Of a stretch of 64,000 nt of DNA, positions 35,766 to 44,277 are shown piece after piece. Below the pieces are notes generated by a model. That model searched no databases. It had not been told where the DNA came from and saw nothing but the letters and a program-made list of their open reading frames with translations. Numbering within the stretch: position 1 is the stretch's first letter; each line of letters starts with the position of its first letter. The stretch is from CAYUNE01 sp964446115. Its GTDB lineage: Bacteria; Desulfobacterota; Desulfobulbia; Desulfobulbales; Desulfobulbaceae. The stretch lies in NCBI GenBank assembly GCA_964446115.1, contig CAYUNE010000037.1:1-64000 (forward strand). Reading direction: 5' to 3'. Made by a program: the position numbers and the translations under genes.

Positions 35766-35793
35766 AAAAAGGGCCGGCAACAGCTGCCGGCCC
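35766..35793 (-). terminator. Intrinsic terminator serving the minus strand (gltA), possibly bidirectional
   Basis: GGGCCGGCA (35771-35779), loop ACAGC, TGCCGGCCC (35785-35793). On the minus strand the hairpin is followed by six T residues; on the plus strand only two Ts follow. It therefore best terminates gltA transcripts arriving from the right, leaving a 3' leader of about 220 nt, but it also sits right after the PilZ stop. Confidence 0.7.
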
Positions 35794-36012
35794 TTCCGCC
35801 CGGGAAACGGATCATCCGTTTCACGCCTTACCCCCCTCTTCCCGATCATTGCCGAACGAGGGAGCCGCACCGTTGCCCCATCTTGCTCCAACGGTTCCAA
35901 TGTTCACTGTTTACGAATTCCTGCCCTGCCGTTGAAGATGCGCATCAGGGTGCGCTTCCGAGGCGTTGTCCGTAAAGAGCCCGGCTCTGTCGACACTCTC
36001 CGGTGAAGCCCT

Positions 36013-37317
36013 TCACTTCCGTTTATCCAGGGGGATGAATTCCCGTTTGGGATGGCCCAGGTAGACCTGGCGCGGCCGTCCGATTTTACGTTGCGGATCT
36101 TCCCGCATTTCCTTCCACTGGGCGATCCAGCCGGGCAGCCTGCCCAGGGCGAACATCACCGTGAACATATTGGTGGGGATGCCCATGGCCCGGTAGATGA
36201 TACCGCTGTAGAAGTCGACGTTGGGATAAAGGTTGCGGGAGATAAAATATTCGTCACTGAGGGCCACCTGTTCCAGCTCCTTGGCAATATCCAGCAGGGG
36301 ATCGGAGATGTCGAGGACCGAGAGAATCTCGTCACAGGTGTTCTTGATGATGGTTGCCCGCGGGTCATAGGTCTTGTAGACGCGATGGCCGAAACCGAAC
36401 AGTCTGAAGGGATCGTTCGGATCCTTGGCCTTCCGGATATATTTTTTGTAATTCTTGTCGTCGGCGTAGATGGTTTCCAGCATTTCCACCACCGCCTGAT
36501 TGGCGCCGCCGTGGAGACGTCCCCACAGGGCATTGATGCCGGCGGCGATGGAGGCATAGATGTTGGCCTCGGAACTTCCGGCCAGACGAACGGTGGAGGT
36601 GGAGCAGTTCTGCTCGTGGTCTGCCTGCAGAATCAGCAGTTTGTTGAGGGCCGCTTCCACTTCCGGAATCAGGATGTAGGGTTTCACCGGTTTGTCGAAC
36701 ATCATGTTGAGAAAGTTGCCGCAATAGGAGAGGTCGTGCCGGGGATAGACCAGGGGGTGTCCCATGGATTTCTTGTAGGAAAAGGCGGCAATGGTGCGGA
36801 TTTTTGATAGCAGCCGCGCTGCGGTGATGTCGATATGGGTTCGGGGTTCGCGTTCCAGCTCCGGATAGAAGTTGCAGAGTGAGTTGACCATGACCGAAAG
36901 GATGGACATGGGGGAGGAGTTGGGCGGGAAGTTATCGAGGAAGTGAATCATATCCTCGTGGATCAGGGCGAAACGTTCAAGCAGGGCCTTGAAGTCATCG
37001 AGTTCCTTGCGGTTGGGCAGTTTGTTATGGATGAGCAGATAGGCGACTTCCACAAAGATACATTTTTCGGCCAACTGTTCGATGGGATAGCCCCGGTAAC
37101 GCAGGATCCCCTTGTTTCCGTCGAGATAGGTGATGGTACTGGTGCAGGAACCGGTGTTTTTATAGCCGTTGTCCAGGGTGATATATCCGGTTTCCCGGAG
37201 CAGCGAGCTGATATCGATGGCCTTGTCGCCCTCCGTGCCCTTGATCAGCGGCAGATGGTAGGTCTTGCCTTCTATTGTCAGCTCAGCCGTGGGAGTGGTA
37301 ATTTTTTTTTCCGTCAT
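36013..37317 (-). CDS. gltA: Citrate synthase (Si type)
   Basis: 434-residue enzyme condensing oxaloacetate and acetyl-CoA. The length and N-terminal beta domain fit type II (hexameric, NADH-sensitive in Gram-negatives) synthases. Catalytic residues are visible: His in ADHEQNCSTS, His in FGFGHRVYKTYDPR, and Asp in NVDFYSG. RLHGGANQAV is also conserved. It is monocistronic on the minus strand, with a promoter candidate 250 bp upstream and a terminator about 220 bp downstream. Confidence 0.97.
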   Translation of the reverse strand: MTEKKITTPTAELTIEGKTYHLPLIKGTEGDKAIDISSLLRETGYITLDNGYKNTGSCTSTITYLDGNKGILRYRGYPIEQLAEKCIFVEVAYLLIHNKLPNRKELDDFKALLERFALIHEDMIHFLDNFPPNSSPMSILSVMVNSLCNFYPELEREPRTHIDITAARLLSKIRTIAAFSYKKSMGHPLVYPRHDLSYCGNFLNMMFDKPVKPYILIPEVEAALNKLLILQADHEQNCSTSTVRLAGSSEANIYASIAAGINALWGRLHGGANQAVVEMLETIYADDKNYKKYIRKAKDPNDPFRLFGFGHRVYKTYDPRATIIKNTCDEILSVLDISDPLLDIAKELEQVALSDEYFISRNLYPNVDFYSGIIYRAMGIPTNMFTVMFALGRLPGWIAQWKEMREDPQRKIGRPRQVYLGHPKREFIPLDKRK

Positions 37318-37565
37318 TATAATCTCCTGTATATCGAAAGAGGATCGTTGCCGGGGCGGTTACGGCCTCGGGCAAACAGATAGTGAGAGTCGGGCAGTTG
37401 ATGAACTGCTGGTGGGTTTGTCCGGACTGCTGATCGTTGCCGACCCTGCACCGCCATCGGGCATGTGCGGAAGGCGCTGTTCCCGTGCCGGGCTCGGGTT
37501 GCCGGGAAGGGATATCCGGAGAGAAAATGTGGATTGTAAGAACTGCTGGAATGTACAATCACATT

Positions 37566-37593
37566 ATTCTATCTTATCAAATTTTATAGACAA
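37566..37593 (-). promoter_or_regulatory. Candidate promoter for gltA
   Basis: On the minus strand TTGTCT (37588-37593), a 16-bp AT-rich spacer and TAGAAT (37566-37571). It would give a leader of about 240 nt before the gltA ATG. Confidence 0.45.
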
Positions 37594-37697
37594 GTTCAAG
37601 AGCAAGCCCTCCCGGGCGCCGCATCTCCGAACGGCTGTACCCGCTCGTTATAGTCTATCCATGCGGGCGGGTAAGGTCGTGAGAATCTTCGGCCGCC

Positions 37698-37759
37698 GGG
37701 AGCGCTACAGCCAGGAAATACATTATACCGCCGGGTTGCGAGCCCGGTGAGTGGTCACG
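37698..37759 (+). repeat. Dispersed intergenic repeat, copy 3
   Basis: Closely matches copy 2 (23105): AGCGCTACAGCCA, then CATTATACCGCCGGGTTGCG, tail GTGGTCACG. Only this copy can form the hairpin CCGGG-TTGCGAG-CCCGG. It lies about 95 bp upstream of the cysteine-rich gene at 37853 and could be part of its leader. Confidence 0.65.
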
Positions 37760-37852
37760 TTTTCGGTGTGGCTCCGGTTGTCGCCCTGGGGAGGCAGAAG
37801 AGGCTGTTTTTCCCTTGTCGCCGGCGGGTCCATACCGGTGGGAGGAGAAACC

Positions 37853-38503
37853 ATGGATGAACTCGGTCGTCAGCTTGAGAGGATACGTTTGTTGATGGAT
37901 TACGCGGTCCCGGATACGGCCCGTGAAGAGGCGGAGGACCTGTTGGTCATGTATGAGGAGGATCGCGTTGCCCTGGATCTGCTGCATGAGTTCTACAGCT
38001 TCCTCCCGGAAGGGGAAAACGACGGGGTGCGCGAAATCCGTCTGCTGGCCAGAAAGCAGGGGATTTTTCTGCTGGCGGCGATCACGGTGCGCTCGGCCTA
38101 TATCTACCTGGTTTCCAGCGAGGGAATCGAGTTTCAGGGGCTTCTGGACGATGGGCTTTGGGACCGGGAGCTGCTGGCATTTTTCGGTTTCAAGAGCAGG
38201 GCACAGTGTCGTCGGCAATGTGCGCACCCGGAAGAGTTATCCGTTTATGAGCCGGTGGGCCGGGACCTGGACCTTTGTCCCGCCTGCCTGGCCGGCGTCG
38301 GAGAGGAGCATGAGCTGGGATGCCCGGTGGAGGTCTGCCCCTGGTGTGGCGGGCAGTTGATTCATTGCAACTGCCGCTTCGATCAATTGGGGCTTGACGC
38401 TATTGAAAGTGAAGGAGAGCTGCTGCGCTTTGAAAAACTCCTGGAAGGGCGTGGCAGAATTCCCTATTCCCGGGAACAGCGCCCCGCTTTTCCCGGCGAA
38501 TAG
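37853..38503 (+). CDS. Unrecognised cysteine-rich, probably zinc-binding protein
   Basis: 216 residues; not recognised. The N-terminal part is acidic and helical (DELGRQLERIRLLMDYAV). The C-terminal half carries nine cysteines in zinc-ribbon-like pairs: CRRQC, CPAC, CPWC and HCNC (with intervening LGCPVEV), about residues 118-182. GGAGGAG lies 6 bp before the ATG. It is cytoplasmic by lack of a signal peptide or membrane segment. Its 3' end is 5 bp from the 3' end of convergent hflC. The zinc ligands are inferred from spacing only; the function is unknown. Confidence 0.7.
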   Translation: MDELGRQLERIRLLMDYAVPDTAREEAEDLLVMYEEDRVALDLLHEFYSFLPEGENDGVREIRLLARKQGIFLLAAITVRSAYIYLVSSEGIEFQGLLDDGLWDRELLAFFGFKSRAQCRRQCAHPEELSVYEPVGRDLDLCPACLAGVGEEHELGCPVEVCPWCGGQLIHCNCRFDQLGLDAIESEGELLRFEKLLEGRGRIPYSREQRPAFPGE

Positions 38504-38508
38504 TGCAG

Positions 38509-39435
38509 CTATTTTCCGGCGTCGATTTTTTCCAGGTAATGGAAGAGATCGGAGTCGGAGTCGAGAATCATGGACATGTTTTCCCCGGCCAATTCCTCGT
38601 AGCTTTCCAGGCTCTTCATAAAGGCGTAGAATTCCGGATCCCGGCCGTAGGCCTCGGCGTAGATTTTCGAGGCTTCGGCATCCGCCTTACCCCGGATCGC
38701 CAGGGCTTCCTTTTCCGCCGAAGAGGTGATTTCCCGGAGTTCCCGTTCCACCTTACCCAATATTTCCGCCTTCTGCCCCTCGCCCAGGGATCTCTTTTCC
38801 GCGGCGATTCGTTTGCGCTCCGAGATCATCCGGTCATAGACCTTTTTGCGGACCGACTCGATATAGTTGACCCGCTTGAACATGACATCGATGAGTTCAA
38901 TCCCGTATTTGGGAGTGACCTTGGAGGCGGTCTCCAACACCATTTCACTGATCTTGTCACGTCCCAGCTGCGGGGGCAGGCCGTAGCTGGTGGCCATGAA
39001 TTCCGCTGACCAGTCCGAGCTGCGGATAATCTCGATGAGGTTGTTTTTGTTGACCAGGTCACGCACCGTACCGTCGATGATATCATCCAGCAGGCTCTGG
39101 GCCCTGGTTTCGTTGCCCACGGCCTGGAGAAACTGCAGGGCGTCGGAGATTCGCCAGCGGGCCGTGGTATCCATGTAGATATAGGTCTTGTCGTTGGTGG
39201 GTATCTGGTTGGGTTCTCCGTCCCAGATGAGGATTTTTTTCTCGTAAAAACGCACATGTTGGATAAAAGGCGTCTTGAACTTGAGGCCCGCCTTGGTCAC
39301 CGGTTCCCCCACCGGAGCCCCGAACTGGGTGATGACGGCCTGCTTGCCCTCCTTGAGGATGTAGAAGCCGTCCCAGACCGAGAGTATCAGGCCGATGACG
39401 ATAATCAGCAACAGGGTACGAATTATTTTTTTCAT
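38509..39435 (-). CDS. hflC: HflC, SPFH-domain modulator of FtsH protease
   Basis: 308-residue membrane protein with one N-terminal transmembrane helix (about 4-22) followed by a stomatin/prohibitin (SPFH) domain in the periplasm and a long helix rich in Ala, Glu and Lys (about 195-265). With HflK it forms a large cage around FtsH. The ATG at 39435 with AAGGAT upstream gives the normal MKKIIRTLLLI start. It follows hflK by 13 bp. Confidence 0.94.
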   Translation of the reverse strand: MKKIIRTLLLIIVIGLILSVWDGFYILKEGKQAVITQFGAPVGEPVTKAGLKFKTPFIQHVRFYEKKILIWDGEPNQIPTNDKTYIYMDTTARWRISDALQFLQAVGNETRAQSLLDDIIDGTVRDLVNKNNLIEIIRSSDWSAEFMATSYGLPPQLGRDKISEMVLETASKVTPKYGIELIDVMFKRVNYIESVRKKVYDRMISERKRIAAEKRSLGEGQKAEILGKVERELREITSSAEKEALAIRGKADAEASKIYAEAYGRDPEFYAFMKSLESYEELAGENMSMILDSDSDLFHYLEKIDAGK

Positions 39436-39448
39436 GGGAAGATATCCT

Positions 39449-40585
39449 TTACTTCTGCGCCGGAGCCGGGGCTGTTGTTTGTATTTTTCCCCTGCCGAGG
39501 TCGAGAAAGGGGTAAATCCGCTGACTGTCGCGGTCCATGACGTAAATCTGCTCCACATTGGGAAGCACTTCCTGCATGGTTTCCAGATACATCCGCCGCC
39601 GCGTTACCTGGCGGGCCTTTTCATATTCCTTGTAGATGGCCAGGAACCGGTTGGTTTCACCCTGGGCCTGGTTTACCCGGGCAACGGCGTAACCATGCGC
39701 CTCCTCGACGATCTTCTTGGCGCTGCCCCTGGCCTTGGGAATGACCCGGTTATAGGCCTCCTCAGCTTCGTTGACCAGCCGCTTCATATCCTGATCCGCC
39801 TCGTTGACCTCGTTGAAGGCCGGTTTCACCGGATCGGGCGGGTTGATGTCCTGCATCTGCAGCGCCACCACCTGAACTCCGCACTTGATGTTGTCCAGTT
39901 CCGCCTGCAGTTCCTGCCGGGCGTTGGCGGCCAGGATCTCCCGGTTACCGAGCACATAGTCGAAATCCATGTTTCCCACGTTGCGGCGGGTCACCATTTC
40001 CGAAAAGTCGCGCACGGCCTGGGGGACGTTGCGGACATTGAAGAGGAATTCCACCGGGTCGTTGATCTTGTACTGAACGATCCAGGCAACGTCGATAACG
40101 TTCTTGTCACCGGTGAGCATGAGTGATTCCATATCGAATCCCTTGCGGGCGAAAACCGTCTGCTTGCCCGGTATCCTGGTGCGGAAACCGAACTCTTCCT
40201 TCCGCACGGTTTCGATGTCCACCTTGTTGAGTTCCTCTATATAGGGAATCTTGAAGTGAAGGCCGGGCTGGGTTGTCCGGTGGACCTGCCCGAATCGCAG
40301 GACGATCCCCACCTCGCCGGGTTCAATGGTATAAAAGGAGCCGAAGATGACCTGGAAGAGGATGATGGCCGCGAAGATGAGAAAAATTTTGCTCATTCCG
40401 GCCAGAAAACCCGGGCCCGGCGTGGAAGGTCCGGGTGAATCAGGGCCGTTGTTCCCGCCCCCGCCTTCCTTGCCCTGGTCCGTGAAACCATCGCGTATTT
40501 TCTGAATCAGATTGGCCAGAATATCCTCGGCGGAAGCCGGCTTCTTTTTCTTTCCCCATGGGGGCTGCTGGTGATCAAATGGCAT
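39449..40585 (-). CDS. hflK: HflK, SPFH-domain modulator of FtsH protease
   Basis: 378-residue partner of HflC. A cytoplasmic Gly/Pro-rich N terminus (about 1-62, with PPWGKKKK) precedes one transmembrane helix (about 65-83), the SPFH domain beginning FYTIEPGEVGIVLRFG, and a helical C-terminal region. AGGATT lies before the ATG. The hflK-hflC order is the standard operon. Confidence 0.95.
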   Translation of the reverse strand: MPFDHQQPPWGKKKKPASAEDILANLIQKIRDGFTDQGKEGGGGNNGPDSPGPSTPGPGFLAGMSKIFLIFAAIILFQVIFGSFYTIEPGEVGIVLRFGQVHRTTQPGLHFKIPYIEELNKVDIETVRKEEFGFRTRIPGKQTVFARKGFDMESLMLTGDKNVIDVAWIVQYKINDPVEFLFNVRNVPQAVRDFSEMVTRRNVGNMDFDYVLGNREILAANARQELQAELDNIKCGVQVVALQMQDINPPDPVKPAFNEVNEADQDMKRLVNEAEEAYNRVIPKARGSAKKIVEEAHGYAVARVNQAQGETNRFLAIYKEYEKARQVTRRRMYLETMQEVLPNVEQIYVMDRDSQRIYPFLDLGRGKIQTTAPAPAQK

Positions 40586-40699
40586 GAATAATCCTGATTT
40601 CTTTTTGAATGCTCGAAGATTATGCTCTGGAGAAACAGTACCCTAATGGATACAGATTAATGCAAGTGACATCGAATACAAGTTTTTTTCCATGGGGTT

Positions 40700-41590
40700 T
40701 TATAGTATATTCCATGCCCGCAGCCAGGCCAGGATGAGAAACAGCATGGTAGCCGTCCAGAGGCTGCGCTGTAATTTTTTGTTGGCTGCATACCGGTCAA
40801 GGCCGGTCGCCTGCACCGGTACGCCCAAGGCCAGGCCCACGGCAAAACCGAAAAAATGGGCGCCGAGATCCGTCTGCATTCCTTCGGTGCCGAGAAAGGC
40901 GAGCAGGCCCGCACCGGCCCCCAGTGGTGCCAGCAGGCGGGAAATTCCACCGCCGGGGGCCCACAGCCGCGAGCCGGTAAAGATACCAATTATTCCGAAA
41001 ATCGAGGTGGAAAAACCCACTGACAGGTGAGGGCTGTCACGAACCGCGATGTTCACCAGGTTGCCGAGTCCCCCGGCGAGAACCGTCAGCAGCAGTCCGC
41101 TGCCCGAGCCCAGGGAGCGGCAGAGTAGATGCACCAGAAAACCGCCGATGACCAGGTTTCCCAGCAGATGCACTTCATCACCGTGCAGGGTCAGGGCACA
41201 GAAAAGACGCCACCACTGCCCCTGACCGGTGATGGCGACACTGTCCACGGCGCCGCGCTGGAACCAGGGGTTGGCCCCGGTCCACGGCCCGGTTACGGCA
41301 TACAGCAGGGCCAGCCCGGCCATCATGATCAGGGTAGGTGGTTTGCTCCCCGGCGAGACCGGAGCTGCCGGCACGGGATCCACCGGCGGCCATGAGCGGT
41401 TTTCCGTAAAGTAGGCGGCCAGTTGCCTGAGGGCCCGCTGCCTGTCTCCGGGGGCGACATAGAGTTCAAAGCCGTTGTCGCCTCCGGCAACCCGATGGGC
41501 GATACCCACGGAGCTGAGGACAAGGGAACAGGTTGTCATATGCCGGCGGGTACCTGAGAAGAGAAATTCGGAAAGGGGAGAATCTTCCAT
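40700..41590 (-). CDS. Rhomboid-family intramembrane serine protease
   Basis: 296-residue protein with a soluble N-terminal domain of about 85 residues and six to seven hydrophobic segments. The catalytic serine is in VGFSTSIFGIIG (G-x-S) and the catalytic histidine in GAHFFGFAVG. The L1-side motif LHGDEVHLLGNLVI supplies the conserved His and Asn. The motif glycine after the serine is Thr here, so the active site is slightly atypical. It lies downstream of nothing obviously related; hflK follows in the same direction about 115 bp on. Substrates are unknown. Confidence 0.85.
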   Translation of the reverse strand: MEDSPLSEFLFSGTRRHMTTCSLVLSSVGIAHRVAGGDNGFELYVAPGDRQRALRQLAAYFTENRSWPPVDPVPAAPVSPGSKPPTLIMMAGLALLYAVTGPWTGANPWFQRGAVDSVAITGQGQWWRLFCALTLHGDEVHLLGNLVIGGFLVHLLCRSLGSGSGLLLTVLAGGLGNLVNIAVRDSPHLSVGFSTSIFGIIGIFTGSRLWAPGGGISRLLAPLGAGAGLLAFLGTEGMQTDLGAHFFGFAVGLALGVPVQATGLDRYAANKKLQRSLWTATMLFLILAWLRAWNIL

Positions 41591-41762
41591 CCACCTATAG
41601 TGTCATCTTTTGTCGATTTCGGCATTGTTTTTCTGCACCGTCCGCAGATGTGCCGTGAGGGTGTTATCATGGTCCGGTCGTTTCCCGGATCTAACGGGTC
41701 CCTGCAAATTTCCCGGCGTTACCGCTTGTCGTTGGAGGCCTTGAAAAATTTTCTTTTCGTCC

Positions 41763-42860
41763 ATGCGCAAGATAATTCACATTGACATGGATGCCTTTTT
41801 CGCCTCGGTGGAGCAGCTGGACAACCCAAAGCTGCGCCGAAGACCGTTGGTGGTGGGCGGGGATCCCGATGGCCGCGGCGTGGTGGCGGCCTGTTCCTAT
41901 GAGGCCAGGCGCTACGGTATCCGTTCGGCCATGTCCTGCGCCAGGGCCCGGCGCCTCTGCCCCGGGGTGCTCTTTGTGCGGCCGCGCAAGGAGAGGTATC
42001 GTGAGATTTCCCGTCGTATCATGGCGCTGTTTAAGGAGTATTCCGATCTTGTGGAACCCCTGTCCGTGGACGAGGCCTTTCTGGACGTGACCGTGAACAG
42101 AAAGAACAATCCCTCTGCAACCAGAATTGCCCAGGCTATCCGTCATCGCATCCGAAGCGAAATGGGCCTTACCGCCTCGGCCGGTGTTTCCTGTAATAAG
42201 TTTTTGGCAAAGGTTGCCTCGGACATCAACAAACCCGACGGGTTGACGGTGATCACGCCGCAGCAGGCCGCCGACTTCATTGCCGGCTTGCCCATCCGCC
42301 GTTTTTATGGGGTCGGACGGGTGACCGAACGTAAGATGCTGGCCCTGGGGATCAGGACCGGTGCCGATCTGCGACGCTTCAGCAAGATCGATCTGGTACG
42401 CCATTTCGGCAAGTCCGGCCTTTTTTTCTACGATATCGCCCGGGGGATCGACAACCGTCCGGTGCGGATCTCCCGGCGGCGCAAGTCCGTGGGTGCGGAA
42501 ACAACCCTGGCCGAAGATGTCGGCGATATCGCCCTGATGCTCTCCGTGCTGGAGAAACTGGCAGGCCGGGTGGAGGCCGGACTTGCGACGAAAAAAACAG
42601 CGGGATACACCGTTACCCTGAAAGTTCGCTACGGAGATTTTCGCACCGTCACCCGCTCCCGAACCGTGCCGGAAGCTGTCGGCAGCGCTGCCCGGATTAT
42701 GGAGTTGATTCCGCATCTGCTGCAGGCAACGCAGGCCGGTCGGGAAAAGGTTCGGCTCCTGGGGGTTACGGTTTCCAATCTCACCCTGGAGCGGTCGGAG
42801 AGAAAATCAAAAGAGGGGTTCAGGCAGTTGCCGCTGCCCTTCAGCCGGTGTCTTCCATGA
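41763..42860 (+). CDS. dinB: DNA polymerase IV (Y family)
   Basis: 365-residue translesion polymerase. The palm begins IIHIDMDAFFASVEQ, with metal-binding Asp and Glu again in PLSVDEAFLDV; SYEARRYGIRSAMS is the fingers motif. The little-finger domain follows (about 240-350). The protein ends with the beta-clamp-binding motif QLPLPF. No LexA-type palindrome (CTGT-N8-ACAG) was seen upstream, so SOS control is not evident here. The patatin gene starts 58 bp downstream. Confidence 0.95.
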   Translation: MRKIIHIDMDAFFASVEQLDNPKLRRRPLVVGGDPDGRGVVAACSYEARRYGIRSAMSCARARRLCPGVLFVRPRKERYREISRRIMALFKEYSDLVEPLSVDEAFLDVTVNRKNNPSATRIAQAIRHRIRSEMGLTASAGVSCNKFLAKVASDINKPDGLTVITPQQAADFIAGLPIRRFYGVGRVTERKMLALGIRTGADLRRFSKIDLVRHFGKSGLFFYDIARGIDNRPVRISRRRKSVGAETTLAEDVGDIALMLSVLEKLAGRVEAGLATKKTAGYTVTLKVRYGDFRTVTRSRTVPEAVGSAARIMELIPHLLQATQAGREKVRLLGVTVSNLTLERSERKSKEGFRQLPLPFSRCLP

Positions 42861-42918
42861 ACCGGAAACCCCGTCTCAAGACAGAATACATACTCAACGA
42901 TCCGAGCAAGACAAAAAA

Positions 42919-44259
42919 ATGAAAGCGCATTGTTATGTTCCGGTTGCGGCCGTAACCTGGTTGCTTGTGCTCTTATTAACCGGTTGCGCAACCGTTGATT
43001 TCGCTCCGGTTCTCAACCGTTCCCTCGACGATACCAATATCGATTTCTCCCGGTATCGCATTCCCTCCCGTCGCTCCGGAGACCTGCTGCTCATGCTCAG
43101 TTTTTCCGGCGGCGGTACCAGGGCCGCGGCCATGGCATACGGCGTACTCCAGGGGTTGCGTGACAGCAAGGTGCCGGGGCCGGGAGAGGATCGGGCCCTG
43201 GTTGACGAGGTTGACTATATCTCCTCGGTTTCCGGAGGTAGCTTTACCGCCGCCTATTTCGGTCTTTTCGGCCGTAAACTGTTCACCGACTTCGAAAGGG
43301 TTTTTCTCAGAAAGGATATCGAGGCCCAGGTGCGGCGGCGGCTTTTGAGCTTCGAGACCCTGCGGCACCTGCAGTCAAGCCGGTACGGTATCAGCGACAC
43401 CCTGGCCGCCTACTATGACGAGCACATTTTCCAGGGCAAAAGCCTGGCGGATCTCTTTGTCGCCGGGGGACCGGTGGTGGATATCAACGCCGTTGATATC
43501 AGCCGCGGGACGCTGTTTAGTTTTTCCAAAAATCAGTTGAGAATCATCTGCGCCGACCCCGCTTCGATTCCGGTGGCCCGGGCCGTGGCCGCCTCCTCTG
43601 CCGTGCCGGTGCTGTTTTCAGCGGTGGCGCTTAAAAACAACGCACCCGAGTGCAACTTGCCGGTTCCCGCCTGGATCGAGGAGACCCTGCGCCATCCCGA
43701 TGCCGACCCAAGACGCACGGATGAGGCCGACAGGATTATCTCCTATCTGCGGCCGGGTAAGAGGAGATATATCCACCTGCTGGACGGCGGCCTGGTCGAT
43801 AATCTCGGAGTGCGGGCCTCCCTGGCCCGAAGTATTGCCGCCGGCGGCCTGGAACAGGCCCTGGCCCAGCGGCGGATGACATCCACCCGCACCATTGTCT
43901 TTATCGTTGTTGATGCAGCCAACTGGCCGCCGGTGAGCATGGATGAGACCCTGGAGCACCCGCCGCTGGAAAGTATTATTTCAGCCGCCACTTCAGCGCC
44001 TCTGGTGCAGTACAACAAGGAGACCCTGGCCCTGCTGCGTCGTCATTTCAACGATTGGGAGGCAGGTGACGCGGCGCGGCGTGCCTATCTGATCCACCTC
44101 ACTTTCGACCAACTGCCGCCCGGTGAACGGGAGAGCATGCTGGCCATGCCAACCAGTCTGTCGCTGCCGCCGGACCAGGTTGACCAGGTGATCCGCGCCG
44201 GGAAAAATCTGCTGTTTTCCCATCCCCTTTTTCAGAAGTGGATAAAAAACGATTCATGA
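42919..44259 (+). CDS. Patatin-like phospholipase lipoprotein
   Basis: 446-residue predicted lipoprotein. The signal peptide ends in the lipobox LLTGC (Cys23). The patatin domain (about 55-330) has the oxyanion-hole motif SGGGTRA, the nucleophile elbow SSVSGGS (G-x-S-x-G variant) and the catalytic Asp in DGGLVDNLG, so the Ser-Asp dyad is intact. It should hydrolyse acyl esters at the outer membrane or in the periplasm. CBASS patatin effectors (CapV type) are cytoplasmic and lack a lipobox, so this one is probably a lipid-turnover enzyme. It lies 58 bp after dinB and 18 bp before the Cas7-like gene. Confidence 0.9.
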   Translation: MKAHCYVPVAAVTWLLVLLLTGCATVDFAPVLNRSLDDTNIDFSRYRIPSRRSGDLLLMLSFSGGGTRAAAMAYGVLQGLRDSKVPGPGEDRALVDEVDYISSVSGGSFTAAYFGLFGRKLFTDFERVFLRKDIEAQVRRRLLSFETLRHLQSSRYGISDTLAAYYDEHIFQGKSLADLFVAGGPVVDINAVDISRGTLFSFSKNQLRIICADPASIPVARAVAASSAVPVLFSAVALKNNAPECNLPVPAWIEETLRHPDADPRRTDEADRIISYLRPGKRRYIHLLDGGLVDNLGVRASLARSIAAGGLEQALAQRRMTSTRTIVFIVVDAANWPPVSMDETLEHPPLESIISAATSAPLVQYNKETLALLRRHFNDWEAGDAARRAYLIHLTFDQLPPGERESMLAMPTSLSLPPDQVDQVIRAGKNLLFSHPLFQKWIKNDS

Positions 44260-44277
44260 AGTATAAACACCCAGTCA

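Larger units (their letters stand above)
37318..37852. other. Divergent intergenic region between gltA and the cysteine-rich gene
   Basis: 535 bp that contain the candidate gltA promoter (37566-37593) and the third copy of the dispersed repeat (37698-37759). The rest shows no supported gene: open frames here are short or antisense to neighbours and lack starts with ribosome binding sites. Confidence 0.5.

Noticed and set aside
41591..41762. LexA (SOS) box upstream of dinB
   Set aside because: No CTGT-N8-ACAG-like palindrome was seen. Deltaproteobacterial LexA sites can differ, so this is absence of evidence only.
42919..44259. Patatin gene as a CBASS-type (CapV) effector
   Set aside because: It has a signal peptide with lipobox and no nucleotidyltransferase (CD-NTase) gene is near, so a cyclic-nucleotide-activated cytoplasmic effector is unlikely.
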